DNA of 34,291 nucleotides from an uncultured Clostridia bacterium (GTDB lineage: Bacteria; Bacillota; Clostridia; TANB77; CAG-508), in contig CANQEX010000009.1 of the NCBI GenBank assembly GCA_947596225.1, forward strand, positions 1 to 34,291, given 5' to 3'. The position numbers and the translations under genes were made by a program. Every line of letters starts with the position of its first letter. Position 1 is the stretch's first letter. Positions 9,820 to 19,523 of this stretch are shown here, in pieces. Below the pieces are notes generated by a model. That model was not told where the DNA came from, did no database searches, and worked only from the letters and a program-made list of their open reading frames with translations.

Positions 9820-12669
9820 TTAATTACTTACTTTATTTTGTTGAGTATTGTTAGTTATATCTAAGGTGTCAATACTATTTACTACGTTATTTTCTACAAT
9901 ATTTTCTTTTTCAAGTTCACTTTCTCTTGCTGTTTCTAATTGATTAATTACACTTTGAAGACTTGATATATCTTTACCTATCATTTCAAAATCATTCGCA
10001 TCTAATGAATCTTTTAAATTATTATTTGCTTTTATAACTGAATCAATTAATTCTTCTATATTTTCTGTATCTATAAATTCTAAATCAACAGCATAATCAT
10101 CATTAAATAAATTAGCTAGAGCTTTATTTAAATTATCTCCTATAGCTACAATATTTCCAGAGGCAACTACTACCTTTTTTAATACTGGTATTTCACTATC
10201 TCCATTTAACATAACTTGATATATTGGTTCAACATAAAGTAATGTGTTGTCTATAGGAACAATAATCATATCTTTAATTAATCTTGTTCCACTAGTATTA
10301 AGTTCTTCTAATTCTGTTTTTATTGTTAAGTCTTGTTCAATTTGGTTATTAAGTTGCATTATTCCAGCAACATTACTTTCAGAATTAAACTTATATAATG
10401 ATAATTCAGGCTTTCCATCTTTAATAGTTCCTACTAAATATGAAGTTATATTTTGCTTTCCATATTTATTATATGTTAAAACTAATCCTAACTCTGAATT
10501 ATTTTTATCTATTGGTTTTAACATTGTATAATATGGTTCCATTTCAACACCCATAACTGTTGAATTTGTTGTAGATGCTTTTGTAGTTATTTGCCAAATA
10601 TCATCTGCCCTATATAATGTATCTTCACTTATATCATGATATGTATTAATCATATCAGCTTGTACACTATATAGAAATTTTGGATAAACCAAATGTTGTT
10701 TTATATCTTCTGGTAATTCATCTTCTATAAATAAATCTGGATACATTTTTCTATATGTCATAATAATAGGATCTGAATTATCTGTAATATAGAAATTTGT
10801 TGTTCCATCATAAGCATCAATTAAAACTTTAACAGAATTTCTAATATAATTTATTTTTTCTTTATATCCTTTTATATTAATAGTTGTTGTTTGAGAATAT
10901 GGATAAGCATTAGATCTTGTGTATCCATCTATTACCCATACAAGTTTTCCTTCATTTGTAATAACTAAATATGGTTCTTCATCATATAAAATATCAGGTA
11001 ATATCTTTTTAGCTCTTTCTATTATATTTCTGTTAGAAATTATTTTTGTATCATCAGTAACATTTGAAGAAAATACAAGTTTAAAATTTCCTTGTGTTAT
11101 ACCTAAAACTAATCTATCTAAAAATCCTAATTTTAAGCCAGCTTTTCCATCATATACGTTTTCTTCATTAGTTGAAGGAGATTTTGGATAATCATATTCT
11201 TTACCAAAAGAAGTATTAGTCATAATTGTACTATTTGTTTGTAAACCAAAATAAATTCTTGGTTGTTTTATATTTAAAGCATTCTCAGTATTAAAATCTG
11301 ATAATATATATTCAGCATATCCATCTGTATCACTATCTTCTGCAGAACTTACTACTGCTGAATATCCATGTGTATATTTTAAAGTTCTATTATTATAACT
11401 TATTGTAGAATCATTTAAAATTTCTCTTGGAGTTATATAAAGTAATTTATCTTTACCACTTATATTATATAAAGCTAAAAATGTATTTTTATAATTATAA
11501 TATGCACTATTTTCTTGATGTTCTTTAATAGCATTTAAAGTTACATCTTCAGTTATTAATGGTATATTATTAATAACATTTTGATTTTGTGAAATTTGTT
11601 CTGATGATATTGCATTATAAGAATTAATATTTTGTTGATTAATATCTATTCCATATGCTACTTTGGTATTTTTTATATTATAACCAATATATTCCTGCTC
11701 ATTATCAAGCTCATTTCTCTTTACATGTATTGTTTGGAAATATATCATAACTACAAACATACTAATTAAATATACTGGTACTATTAACGCTGAAATTATT
11801 CCTTGTTTAAAATTTTGTTTTTTTACATATTTCAACAATCTTAAAACAGCTATAATTACTACAAAACTTAATATTCTATATCCCCATAGTTTTATTGTTA
11901 CATCTGTTTTACTTGCACCAACAAGTTCTGTTGATTTTTCATCACCTATAGAAACCATATTACCTGTTAATATATTTTGAGCACTAATAAAAATATATAT
12001 ACTAAATACTATAGTAATTAAGACTACTATAAATAATTCCTGTTTTATAAAAGTATTCTTTTTTAAAGTTTCACTATCTACTCCGTCAAAATAAATATTT
12101 AATGTTATAACATAATAAAGTGCTGTATAAATTATTGCTACAACTAGTATTTCTATAATAAACAATAATAATGATTGGATAAAAGGAAGAGAAAACATAT
12201 AATAACCTATATCTGCCTTAAATATTGGATCTCCTTCTCCACCAAATAATGCTGCATTTTGAAAAATTGCCAATTTATCAGCAAGCATAGTAGATGCAAT
12301 AACTCCTCCTATTATAGCTAAAATAAAACTTATACTTTTATTTGGTAGTTTTGGAAGTTCCTTATTTTCCTCTTTAAAAAACTTTTTTAAACCTCTTTTT
12401 ATAAATTTATTTAATATGTATATACACATATATATTAATATAGCTACAACAAAAAACACAGTATATTTTGTTTGTATTTTTTGGAAAAATACACTTTTAT
12501 AATTTTCATTTATTTCTATTGTATTTAAATATTCTGCTCTTAATGAAATTGCTGTTCCAAGACAAAATACAATTAGAACTGCAATAACTATAATTACTTT
12601 TATCGAAAGCTTTTTCTTATTTTTAGAAATATCTTTTGTTTGTGAATCATTTTTCTTTACTTCTTCCAT
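9820..12669 (-). CDS. UPF0182 family membrane protein
   Basis: 949 aa; N-terminal TM segments, then large domain with NNRTLKYTHGYSAVVSSA, EPYLVITNEGKLVWVIDGYTRSNAYPYS and YYTMLKP, typical of UPF0182. Confidence 0.9.
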   Translation of the reverse strand: MEEVKKNDSQTKDISKNKKKLSIKVIIVIAVLIVFCLGTAISLRAEYLNTIEINENYKSVFFQKIQTKYTVFFVVAILIYMCIYILNKFIKRGLKKFFKEENKELPKLPNKSISFILAIIGGVIASTMLADKLAIFQNAALFGGEGDPIFKADIGYYMFSLPFIQSLLLFIIEILVVAIIYTALYYVITLNIYFDGVDSETLKKNTFIKQELFIVVLITIVFSIYIFISAQNILTGNMVSIGDEKSTELVGASKTDVTIKLWGYRILSFVVIIAVLRLLKYVKKQNFKQGIISALIVPVYLISMFVVMIYFQTIHVKRNELDNEQEYIGYNIKNTKVAYGIDINQQNINSYNAISSEQISQNQNVINNIPLITEDVTLNAIKEHQENSAYYNYKNTFLALYNISGKDKLLYITPREILNDSTISYNNRTLKYTHGYSAVVSSAEDSDTDGYAEYILSDFNTENALNIKQPRIYFGLQTNSTIMTNTSFGKEYDYPKSPSTNEENVYDGKAGLKLGFLDRLVLGITQGNFKLVFSSNVTDDTKIISNRNIIERAKKILPDILYDEEPYLVITNEGKLVWVIDGYTRSNAYPYSQTTTINIKGYKEKINYIRNSVKVLIDAYDGTTNFYITDNSDPIIMTYRKMYPDLFIEDELPEDIKQHLVYPKFLYSVQADMINTYHDISEDTLYRADDIWQITTKASTTNSTVMGVEMEPYYTMLKPIDKNNSELGLVLTYNKYGKQNITSYLVGTIKDGKPELSLYKFNSESNVAGIMQLNNQIEQDLTIKTELEELNTSGTRLIKDMIIVPIDNTLLYVEPIYQVMLNGDSEIPVLKKVVVASGNIVAIGDNLNKALANLFNDDYAVDLEFIDTENIEELIDSVIKANNNLKDSLDANDFEMIGKDISSLQSVINQLETARESELEKENIVENNVVNSIDTLDITNNTQQNKVSN

Positions 12670-12682
12670 TTTTTATTCCTTT

Positions 12683-13588
12683 CTATATAATTGCATCTAA
12701 AAATTCTTTTGAGTTAAATACTTGCATATCATCTATTTGTTCACCAACACCAATAAATTTTATAGGTATTTGATTTTCAGCAACAATTCCTAAAACAACT
12801 CCACCTTTTGCAGTACCATCTAATTTTGTTAATACAAGTCCTGTAATATTAGTTGTTTCTTTAAATGCTTTTACTTGTGATATTGCATTTTGACCTGTTT
12901 CTGCATCAAGAACAAGTAAAACTTCTTTACTTGCTGACTCCATTTCTTTTTCAATAACTTTATTTATTTTAAATAATTCGTCCATTAAATATTTCTTATT
13001 ATGAAGCCTTCCTGCTGTATCTACAATTAAAACATCTGCCCCTATTTCATTTGTTTTCTTGATTGCATCATATACTACTGAAGCTGGATCTGCTCCCTCT
13101 TCTTTTTTTACAATTATACTACCTGATCGTTTTGCCCAAACTTCAAGTTGTTCAACTGCAGCAGCTCTAAAAGTATCTGCTGCAGCAACTACTACCTTTT
13201 TTCCATCTTTAACTAAATTATTTGCAATTTTGCCTATTGAAGTAGTTTTTCCAACACCATTTACTCCAACAACTAATATTACAGATGGTTTTGTTTCTAA
13301 ATTTAATTTTGGCTCTGCTATATCCAAAATATTTTGCATAATTTCCTTTAAAGCTTTTTTTACAGTATCTTCATCATTTATTTTTTCTTTTTTTATTTTA
13401 GTTCTTAATTCATCTATAATTTTAACAGAAGTTTCTACACCTATATCTGACATAACTAGAACTTCTTCTAATTCATCTAATAATTCTTCATCAACTTTTC
13501 TAAAAACACTAAAAACATTATTTATTTTTTCATCTATCGAATTTTTAGTTTTGCCTAATCCATTTTTTAATTTATCAAAAAATCCCAT
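12683..13588 (-). CDS. ftsY: Signal recognition particle receptor FtsY
   Basis: VILVVGVNGVGKTTSIGKIAN, VVAAADTFRAAAVEQLEVWA, DVLIVDTAGRLHNK, LTKLDGTAKGG. Ends in TAG (12683..12685). Confidence 0.97.
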   Translation of the reverse strand: MGFFDKLKNGLGKTKNSIDEKINNVFSVFRKVDEELLDELEEVLVMSDIGVETSVKIIDELRTKIKKEKINDEDTVKKALKEIMQNILDIAEPKLNLETKPSVILVVGVNGVGKTTSIGKIANNLVKDGKKVVVAAADTFRAAAVEQLEVWAKRSGSIIVKKEEGADPASVVYDAIKKTNEIGADVLIVDTAGRLHNKKYLMDELFKINKVIEKEMESASKEVLLVLDAETGQNAISQVKAFKETTNITGLVLTKLDGTAKGGVVLGIVAENQIPIKFIGVGEQIDDMQVFNSKEFLDAII

Positions 13589-13694
13589 ATGTCCTCCTCG
13601 TATATTTTATACCCTTAATTTATATCATTAAAAGTACAAAAAATCAATAACATTTTAAAGTTAATTAAGTCTTTATTTAATTTAAACAAATATA

Positions 13695-13723
13695 TTTACT
13701 TTTTATGTAAATAATGCTATAAT
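13695..13723 (+). promoter_or_regulatory. Sigma70/SigA-like promoter for the AbrB-like gene
   Basis: TTTACT (13695..13700), 17-bp spacer, TATAAT (13718..13723). Confidence 0.65.
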
Positions 13724-13769
13724 AATCAAGTATTTTACGATTTTATATTTTTTTAGGGGAGGTTTTTTT

Positions 13770-14087
13770 ATGGCAATAAAAACAATCACAAAGCGGTTAG
13801 ATAAAAAAGGGCGATTAGTTGTTCCAATTGAATTCTTGAATTATCTACATTTATATCCATTGGAAAAGTTTGAAATTACGCTAGAATATGGAGAAATATG
13901 TATAAGGAAATTTAATTTGGATAATGTTGACATCAAAGAAATACCTAACATATCTATCTTAAAGTTAATGGATAAGCAGCATAGAATCCAAATTCCTGAA
14001 AACTATAAGAAATTGCTGGGTATTACAAATAATGATCTGCTGTCGATTGTGCTTCATGAAAATGAAATACATCTCTCGAAAGTTTAA
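13770..14087 (+). CDS. Protein with two SpoVT/AbrB-like swapped-hairpin domains
   Basis: ITKRLDKKGRLVVPIEFLNYLHLYPLEKFEITLEYGEICIRKF and LKLMDKQHRIQIPENYKKLLGITNNDLLSIVLHENEIHLSKV both fit the AbrB pattern; RBS GGGGAGG upstream. Confidence 0.75.
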   Translation: MAIKTITKRLDKKGRLVVPIEFLNYLHLYPLEKFEITLEYGEICIRKFNLDNVDIKEIPNISILKLMDKQHRIQIPENYKKLLGITNNDLLSIVLHENEIHLSKV

Positions 14088-14104
14088 CCGCACATTTGTG
14101 GTTA

Positions 14105-14137
14105 AGGAAAAGGATTGCCTTTGGGCAATCCTTTTTT
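14105..14137. terminator. Bidirectional intrinsic terminator between the AbrB-like gene and asnB
   Basis: ggattgcc-tttg-ggcaatcc stem flanked by A- and T-runs. Confidence 0.85.
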
Positions 14138-14142
14138 CCTTG

Positions 14143-15993
14143 TTATAATATTTCAATTTTAGGCTGATATCTTTCAAGCCACATATTTACTTGAATTAAA
14201 TATGCCATAAGTTGAGGTCCAGTCATAAGTTGACCAAACCATGGTCTTGAAAAAGCTTTACCATCTGTTTCCAAAATATCTAAAATGTATTTTCTATTTA
14301 ATAACATATTTATTGGTGCATCTTTATCTTTCATAATTTCTGTTAATTTTCTTTTAACTATTTTTAAATAATTTGGATTATGAGTTTTGGGATAAGGGCT
14401 CTTTTTTCTATAAATAATTTCTTCTGGAAGAAGACCCTCCATACTATATCTTAAAAGTCCTTTTTCTCTTCCTTTATATGCTTTCATTTCCCAAGGTATA
14501 TTCCAAGCATATTCTACAATTCTATAATCACAAAATGGAACTCTAACTTCAAATCCATTATACATACACATTCTATCTGTTCTATCTAATAATGTTTGCA
14601 TAAACCAGTTTAAAGTTAAATAAATTAATTTTCTATGCAATTTATTATTATCACTATCAGTATCTAAAAATTCTACTTTTGCAAGTGATTCTTCATATTT
14701 TTCTTTAACATATTCCTTTATATTTATATCTTTTGAAAAATCAGGATTAAGTAGGTTCTGTCTTTCATCTAAAGCAAGAGACCAAGGAAATGTATTACTG
14801 TTTAAACTATCCTCTCTAAAATACCAAGGATAACCTCCAAAAATTTCATCTGAACATTCTCCTGAAAGAGCAACTGTTATATCTTTTTTTACATTTTTAA
14901 AAAATAATAAATATGATGAATCAACATCTGCCATACCTGGAAAATCTCTTGCTATAACAGCATCCTCTAAACTATTAAATAATTCAGGCGTATCTAAAAT
15001 TATTTTTTTATGGTTTGTTCCTAACTCTTTAACCATTAAGTCAATATAATAATTATCTGTGTTTGGTTGAAAATCATTTTTTACAAAATTTTTTTCTTGA
15101 TCAACATAATCAACAGAAAATGTATCTAACTTTTTTCCATATTTTCTTTTATAATAATCTGAAGCAAATTTTGAAATTATACTAGAATCTAAACCACCAG
15201 AAAGTAATGTTCCTATTGGTACATCAGAAACTAATTGTTTTTCTACAGAATCTCTAAGTAAAAATCTTATTTTTTCACAAGTTTCTTCTAAATTATCTGT
15301 ATGAGGTTTTGTTTCTAATTTCCAATATTCCTTTTTTATAAATGAATCTTTGTTATAAACTATATAATGTGCTGGTTCTAATTCTTGAATTTCTTTAAAA
15401 GGACTTATTCCCTGTGTATGACTAGGACCTATTCCAAATAATTCACATATACCAGTTTTATCAAGAACAGTTTCAATACTAGGATGTTCCAGTATTGCTT
15501 TAACTTCAGAAGCAAAAATAAAATTCTCATTTGAAAAAGCATAATATAGAGGTTTTATTCCAAAGTGATCTCTAGCTATATAAATTTCTTCATTTTTATC
15601 ATTCCATATAGCAAATCCAAAAATTCCATTTAAATGTTTGCAAACTTCTTTACCATAAAAAACATATGCTTTAAGTAAAACTTCTGTATCAGAATGCCCT
15701 TTAAATTTAAAACCATTATCTATCAAAACATCTCTTATTTCTTGAGTATTATAAATTTGACCATTATATACTATTGTATATGTAATATCATCAATTTTAC
15801 AACTCATTGGTTGCTTACCTTTTTCTATATCTATTATGCTAAGTCTTCTATGTCCTAAATTTGCATGTTTTGAAAAATAAAATCCATCTTCATCGGGTCC
15901 TCTTTTACTAAGAGTTTTTGTCATATTTCTAAGAATAGCATATTGATTAGATATATCTTCTCTATAATTTACAATTCCAACAATTCCACACAT
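14143..15993 (-). CDS. asnB: Asparagine synthase (glutamine-hydrolysing)
   Basis: N-terminal MCGIVGIVNY (class II amidotransferase), LSKRGPDEDG, LGHRRLSIID; synthetase motif LLSGGLDSSIIS. Confidence 0.96.
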   Translation of the reverse strand: MCGIVGIVNYREDISNQYAILRNMTKTLSKRGPDEDGFYFSKHANLGHRRLSIIDIEKGKQPMSCKIDDITYTIVYNGQIYNTQEIRDVLIDNGFKFKGHSDTEVLLKAYVFYGKEVCKHLNGIFGFAIWNDKNEEIYIARDHFGIKPLYYAFSNENFIFASEVKAILEHPSIETVLDKTGICELFGIGPSHTQGISPFKEIQELEPAHYIVYNKDSFIKKEYWKLETKPHTDNLEETCEKIRFLLRDSVEKQLVSDVPIGTLLSGGLDSSIISKFASDYYKRKYGKKLDTFSVDYVDQEKNFVKNDFQPNTDNYYIDLMVKELGTNHKKIILDTPELFNSLEDAVIARDFPGMADVDSSYLLFFKNVKKDITVALSGECSDEIFGGYPWYFREDSLNSNTFPWSLALDERQNLLNPDFSKDINIKEYVKEKYEESLAKVEFLDTDSDNNKLHRKLIYLTLNWFMQTLLDRTDRMCMYNGFEVRVPFCDYRIVEYAWNIPWEMKAYKGREKGLLRYSMEGLLPEEIIYRKKSPYPKTHNPNYLKIVKRKLTEIMKDKDAPINMLLNRKYILDILETDGKAFSRPWFGQLMTGPQLMAYLIQVNMWLERYQPKIEIL

Positions 15994-16057
15994 ATAAATC
16001 TCCTTTTATTTATATTCTATATTATTATATGAATTAATATTAAATATGTGTGTAAAT

Positions 16058-16086
16058 TTGCATTTTTAATAAAATTATTGTATAAT
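16058..16086 (+). promoter_or_regulatory. Sigma70/SigA-like promoter for the 52-aa ORF
   Basis: TTGCAT (16058..16063), 17-bp spacer, consensus TATAAT (16081..16086). Confidence 0.7.
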
Positions 16087-16097
16087 AATTTTATTAA

Positions 16098-16109
16098 GCC
16101 TATATAGGC
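16098..16109. repeat. 12-bp perfect palindrome gcctatataggc near the predicted transcription start
   Basis: Direct reading; lies just downstream of the TATAAT and upstream of AAAGGAGG. Confidence 0.6.
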
Positions 16110-16130
16110 AAATAAAAGGAGGATTTTAAA

Positions 16131-16289
16131 ATGACAGAAACACGGAATGCAACAAAAAATTTTTCACAACTAATGATAAGCAAGAAGTCTAAGGAAGCTT
16201 TTGCAGAAGCAGCAAGGGTCAGCGAAGCTCTTAAAAAGGCTAAGCCTTTTGAAACAACAGTTTCGCCACTGGCTGCCGAGTTCTGTTAA
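16131..16289 (+). CDS. Small protein of unknown function (52 aa)
   Basis: ATG...TAA = MTETRNATKNFSQLMISKKSKEAFAEAARVSEALKKAKPFETTVSPLAAEFC; RBS AAAGGAGG, promoter upstream, hairpin downstream. Below the length cut-off of the supplied ORF track. Confidence 0.65.
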   Translation: MTETRNATKNFSQLMISKKSKEAFAEAARVSEALKKAKPFETTVSPLAAEFC

Positions 16290-16298
16290 CTCCTAAAA

Positions 16299-16343
16299 AG
16301 CCACACAAAATCATAATAGAAACTCTATTGATTTTGTGTGGCT
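16299..16343. terminator. Terminator hairpin shared by the 52-aa ORF (+) and mutS (-)
   Basis: Perfect 15-bp stem agccacacaaaatca / tgattttgtgtggct; minus strand continues CTTTTTAGG. Confidence 0.85.
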
Positions 16344-16352
16344 ACAATTTTA

Positions 16353-18963
16353 TTATTTTATCATCTCTTTTAATTTTACTAGTGTATTTAATGCATCTAT
16401 TGGAGTAAGTTCATTTATATTTATTTTATCAAGTTCATGTGAAATATCAGCAAGTTTTATATTAAATAAATCAAATTGGCCATCAACTTGCTTTTTATCC
16501 TCTTTTTCTTCTTTTACTTTAACCCCACCTTTTTCAAGTGAACGTAAAATTTTATTTGCTCTTGTAACAACAGATCTTGGAACACCTGCAAGTTTAGCTA
16601 CATGAATACCATAACTTTCATCAGTTCCACCTTCTAAAATTTTTCTTAAAAAAATTATATCTTCTCCTTTTTCTTTTACTGCTACTTGATAATTTTTTAT
16701 TCCATCAACTTTTTCTTCTAATTGTAATAATTCATGATAATGAGTTGCAAATAAAGTTTTACATCCTATTTTTTCTTTATCTGCTATATATTCTGCAACA
16801 GCCCATGCTATTGAAAGTCCATCATAAGTAGAAGTTCCTCTTCCTATTTCATCTAAAATTACTAAACTTTTAGGTGTAGCTTCTTTTAAAATATTTGAAA
16901 CTTCATTCATTTCTACCATAAATGTACTTTGCCCACTACTTAAATCATCTGATGCTCCTACTCTTGTAAATATTTTATCAACAATTCCAATTGTTGCTTC
17001 CTTAGCAGGAACAAAGCTTCCTATTTGTGCCATTAAAGTAATTATAGCAACTTGCCTCATATAAGTAGATTTTCCAGCCATATTTGGACCTGTTATAATT
17101 GCAACTCTAGTATTCTCACAATCTAAATATGTATCATTTTCAACAAAACTCCCACTTTCTATCATTTTTTCTATTACTGGATGACGTCCATCTTTTATAT
17201 CAATTATATTTTCATCATTTACAGTTGGACAAATATAGTTATTGTTTTCAGCAACAACAGCTAATCCTGTTAAAACATCTATATTTGCAACTACATTTGC
17301 AGAAGTTTGTAATCTTTCTATATTTTTAGCAATTTCATTTCTTATTTTAGTAAATTCTTCATATTCTAAAGCTACAACCTTTTCTTCAGAACCCAATATT
17401 TTATCTTCAATAGTTTTTAATTCTTCAGTTATAAATCTTTCAGCACCTGTTAATGTTTGTTTTCTAATATAATTATCTGGTACTTGTTTTAAAAAAGATC
17501 TTGTTATTTCTATATAATATCCAAAAACTTTTGTATAACCTACTTTTAAATTTCTTATTCCTGTTCGTTCTTTTTCTTTTGCTTCTAATTCTATAATCCA
17601 GTTTTTTCCTTCTGTTGAAGCAGATCTACACTCATCAATCTCTTCATTAAAACCTTTTTTTATTATTCCACCTTCTTTAACACTAATTGGTGGTTCATCA
17701 ACTATAGATTTCTCAATTAATTCATATATATCTTTTAAATCATCAAGCTTGTTATATAACTTTTTTAACATACTACAATTTGTTATTGATAATATTTGTT
17801 TTAATTCAGGTAAATTACTTAATGAATTTTTTAAAGATATCATATCTCTAGCATTTGCATTTCCATAAGATATTTTTCCAGCCAATCTTTCAATATCATA
17901 TACTTTTTTTAATACTTTTAAAATATCTCCTCTTAAAATAATATTATCTTTTAATTCTTTAACTGATTCTAATCTTTCATTTATTTCATTTATATCTAAT
18001 AAAGGATCATTTATCCAACGTCTTAAAAGTCTTCCACCCATTGAAGTAGAAGTTTCATCTAATACCCAAATTAAAGTTCCTTTTTTAGATTTATCTCTCA
18101 TTCTTTCTGTTAATTCTAAACTTCTTCTAGCATTAATATCTAATGCCATATATTTTTGTACTTCATATATTTTAATTTTATTTATATGTTCCAATTTAAC
18201 TTTTTGAGTTTCTGTAAAATAGTTAAGCAAACCATTTATAGCACATACTATTAATTCTTCATTATTAAATTCATCTTTCTTTTTATCAAAGCCATCTTCT
18301 ATTGTATATAAATTTAATAATTTTTCTTCATCATTTTCAAAATTTTTTTCATCTCTTATTGTAACAAAAGTATTATTTCTATCTTTTAATATATTTAATT
18401 CTTTTTCAGAACTACCCATAACAGGATTAACTACAAGTTCTGCTGGAGCATATCTTGCATATTCATCTAATAATTTTTCAAAATTACTATCTGGAAGTTT
18501 TATTTGTGTAGCATAAAAATCTCCTGTACTAATATCACAAATTCCTAAACCATAATATATACCTTTTTTTACAATGCTCATTATATAATTATTCTTTTTT
18601 TCTTCAAGCATATTTGTTTCAATAACAGTACCTGGAGTTACAACTCTTATTACATCTCTTTTTACAATTCCTTTTGCAGTTTTTGGATCTTCTAATTGTT
18701 CACATATTGCAACTTTATATCCTTTTGCTATAAGTCTTGAAATATAAATATCTACAGAATGAAATGGAACTCCGACACATTGGTGCTTTTTCATCTAATC
18801 CACATGCTCTACTTGTTAATGTAATCTCTAATTCTCTAGAAGCAACTATTGCATCATCAAAAAACATTTCATAAAAATCTCCAAGTCTATAAAATAACAT
18901 GCAATCCTTATATTGTTCCTTTGTATACATATAATTTTGCATCATAGGTGATAACTCTGCCAT
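16353..18963 (-). pseudogene. mutS: DNA mismatch repair protein MutS, disrupted by a single-base frameshift
   Basis: 18715..18963 encodes [38 protein letters not shown]...LDEKAPMC. 16353..18794 continues in another frame as [26 protein letters not shown]...ITGPNMAGKSTYMRQ...LDEIGRGTSTYDG. Frames join by dropping one base near 18774. Confidence 0.92.
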
Positions 18964-18978
18964 ATTTACTTGCTCCTT

Positions 18979-19521
18979 TTATTGTTTTAATTTTTTTAAA
19001 TTTATTTCTTCATTTTCTAAATCAAAAATTTCAATATTTTGAATTAGAATATCTAATATTTTATCTTTTAATCCATTATTAATCAAAAATGAAAATTTAT
19101 CACTTAAATAATCTGGTTTATATGTTAAAATTTCTCCCCTATCTTGTATTATTATTTTTAAATATTCTTCATTTTCAATAACAATATTTAATAAACGAAT
19201 ATTTTGCTGTAATTCTCCTTTTTTCATTGTTAAAAGTTCAGGAGTTACTTCTAAAGCATTTTTTATTTCATCTTCATTTAAATATTTTTTCAAAACCTCT
19301 ACATTATCTTTTATTAATTCCAATTCTTCTGTAATAAAAGTTAAATCCTCTTCAATTATAATTCTAATTTGTGTAGCATTTAGGCCTAATGAAATTAAAT
19401 ATTTAATTTTTTCATGTAATACATTTCTATCAATTTCATTAGTTGTATATTCTAAAATAGAATCTATATCATCACTACTAAATCCTATTTTATTTAAATA
19501 TTGTTTTATATCACTATTCAT
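18979..19521 (-). CDS. Uncharacterised helical-repeat protein, mTERF-like (180 aa)
   Basis: About five ~35-aa repeats fitting [IVF]xxLxxxGLxxxxIxxIIxxxxxILTxxxxxLxxx. Confidence 0.6.
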   Translation of the reverse strand: MNSDIKQYLNKIGFSSDDIDSILEYTTNEIDRNVLHEKIKYLISLGLNATQIRIIIEEDLTFITEELELIKDNVEVLKKYLNEDEIKNALEVTPELLTMKKGELQQNIRLLNIVIENEEYLKIIIQDRGEILTYKPDYLSDKFSFLINNGLKDKILDILIQNIEIFDLENEEINLKKLKQ

Positions 19522-19523
19522 TT

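Noticed and set aside
13059-13631. 190-aa plus-strand ORF opposite ftsY
   Set aside because: It is antisense to a strongly conserved gene, with a low-complexity hydrophobic/Ser-rich translation and no RBS; an artefact of AT-rich composition.
13965-14177. 70-aa minus-strand ORF overlapping the AbrB-like gene and terminator
   Set aside because: Overlaps the supported AbrB-like CDS and crosses the terminator hairpin; no independent support.
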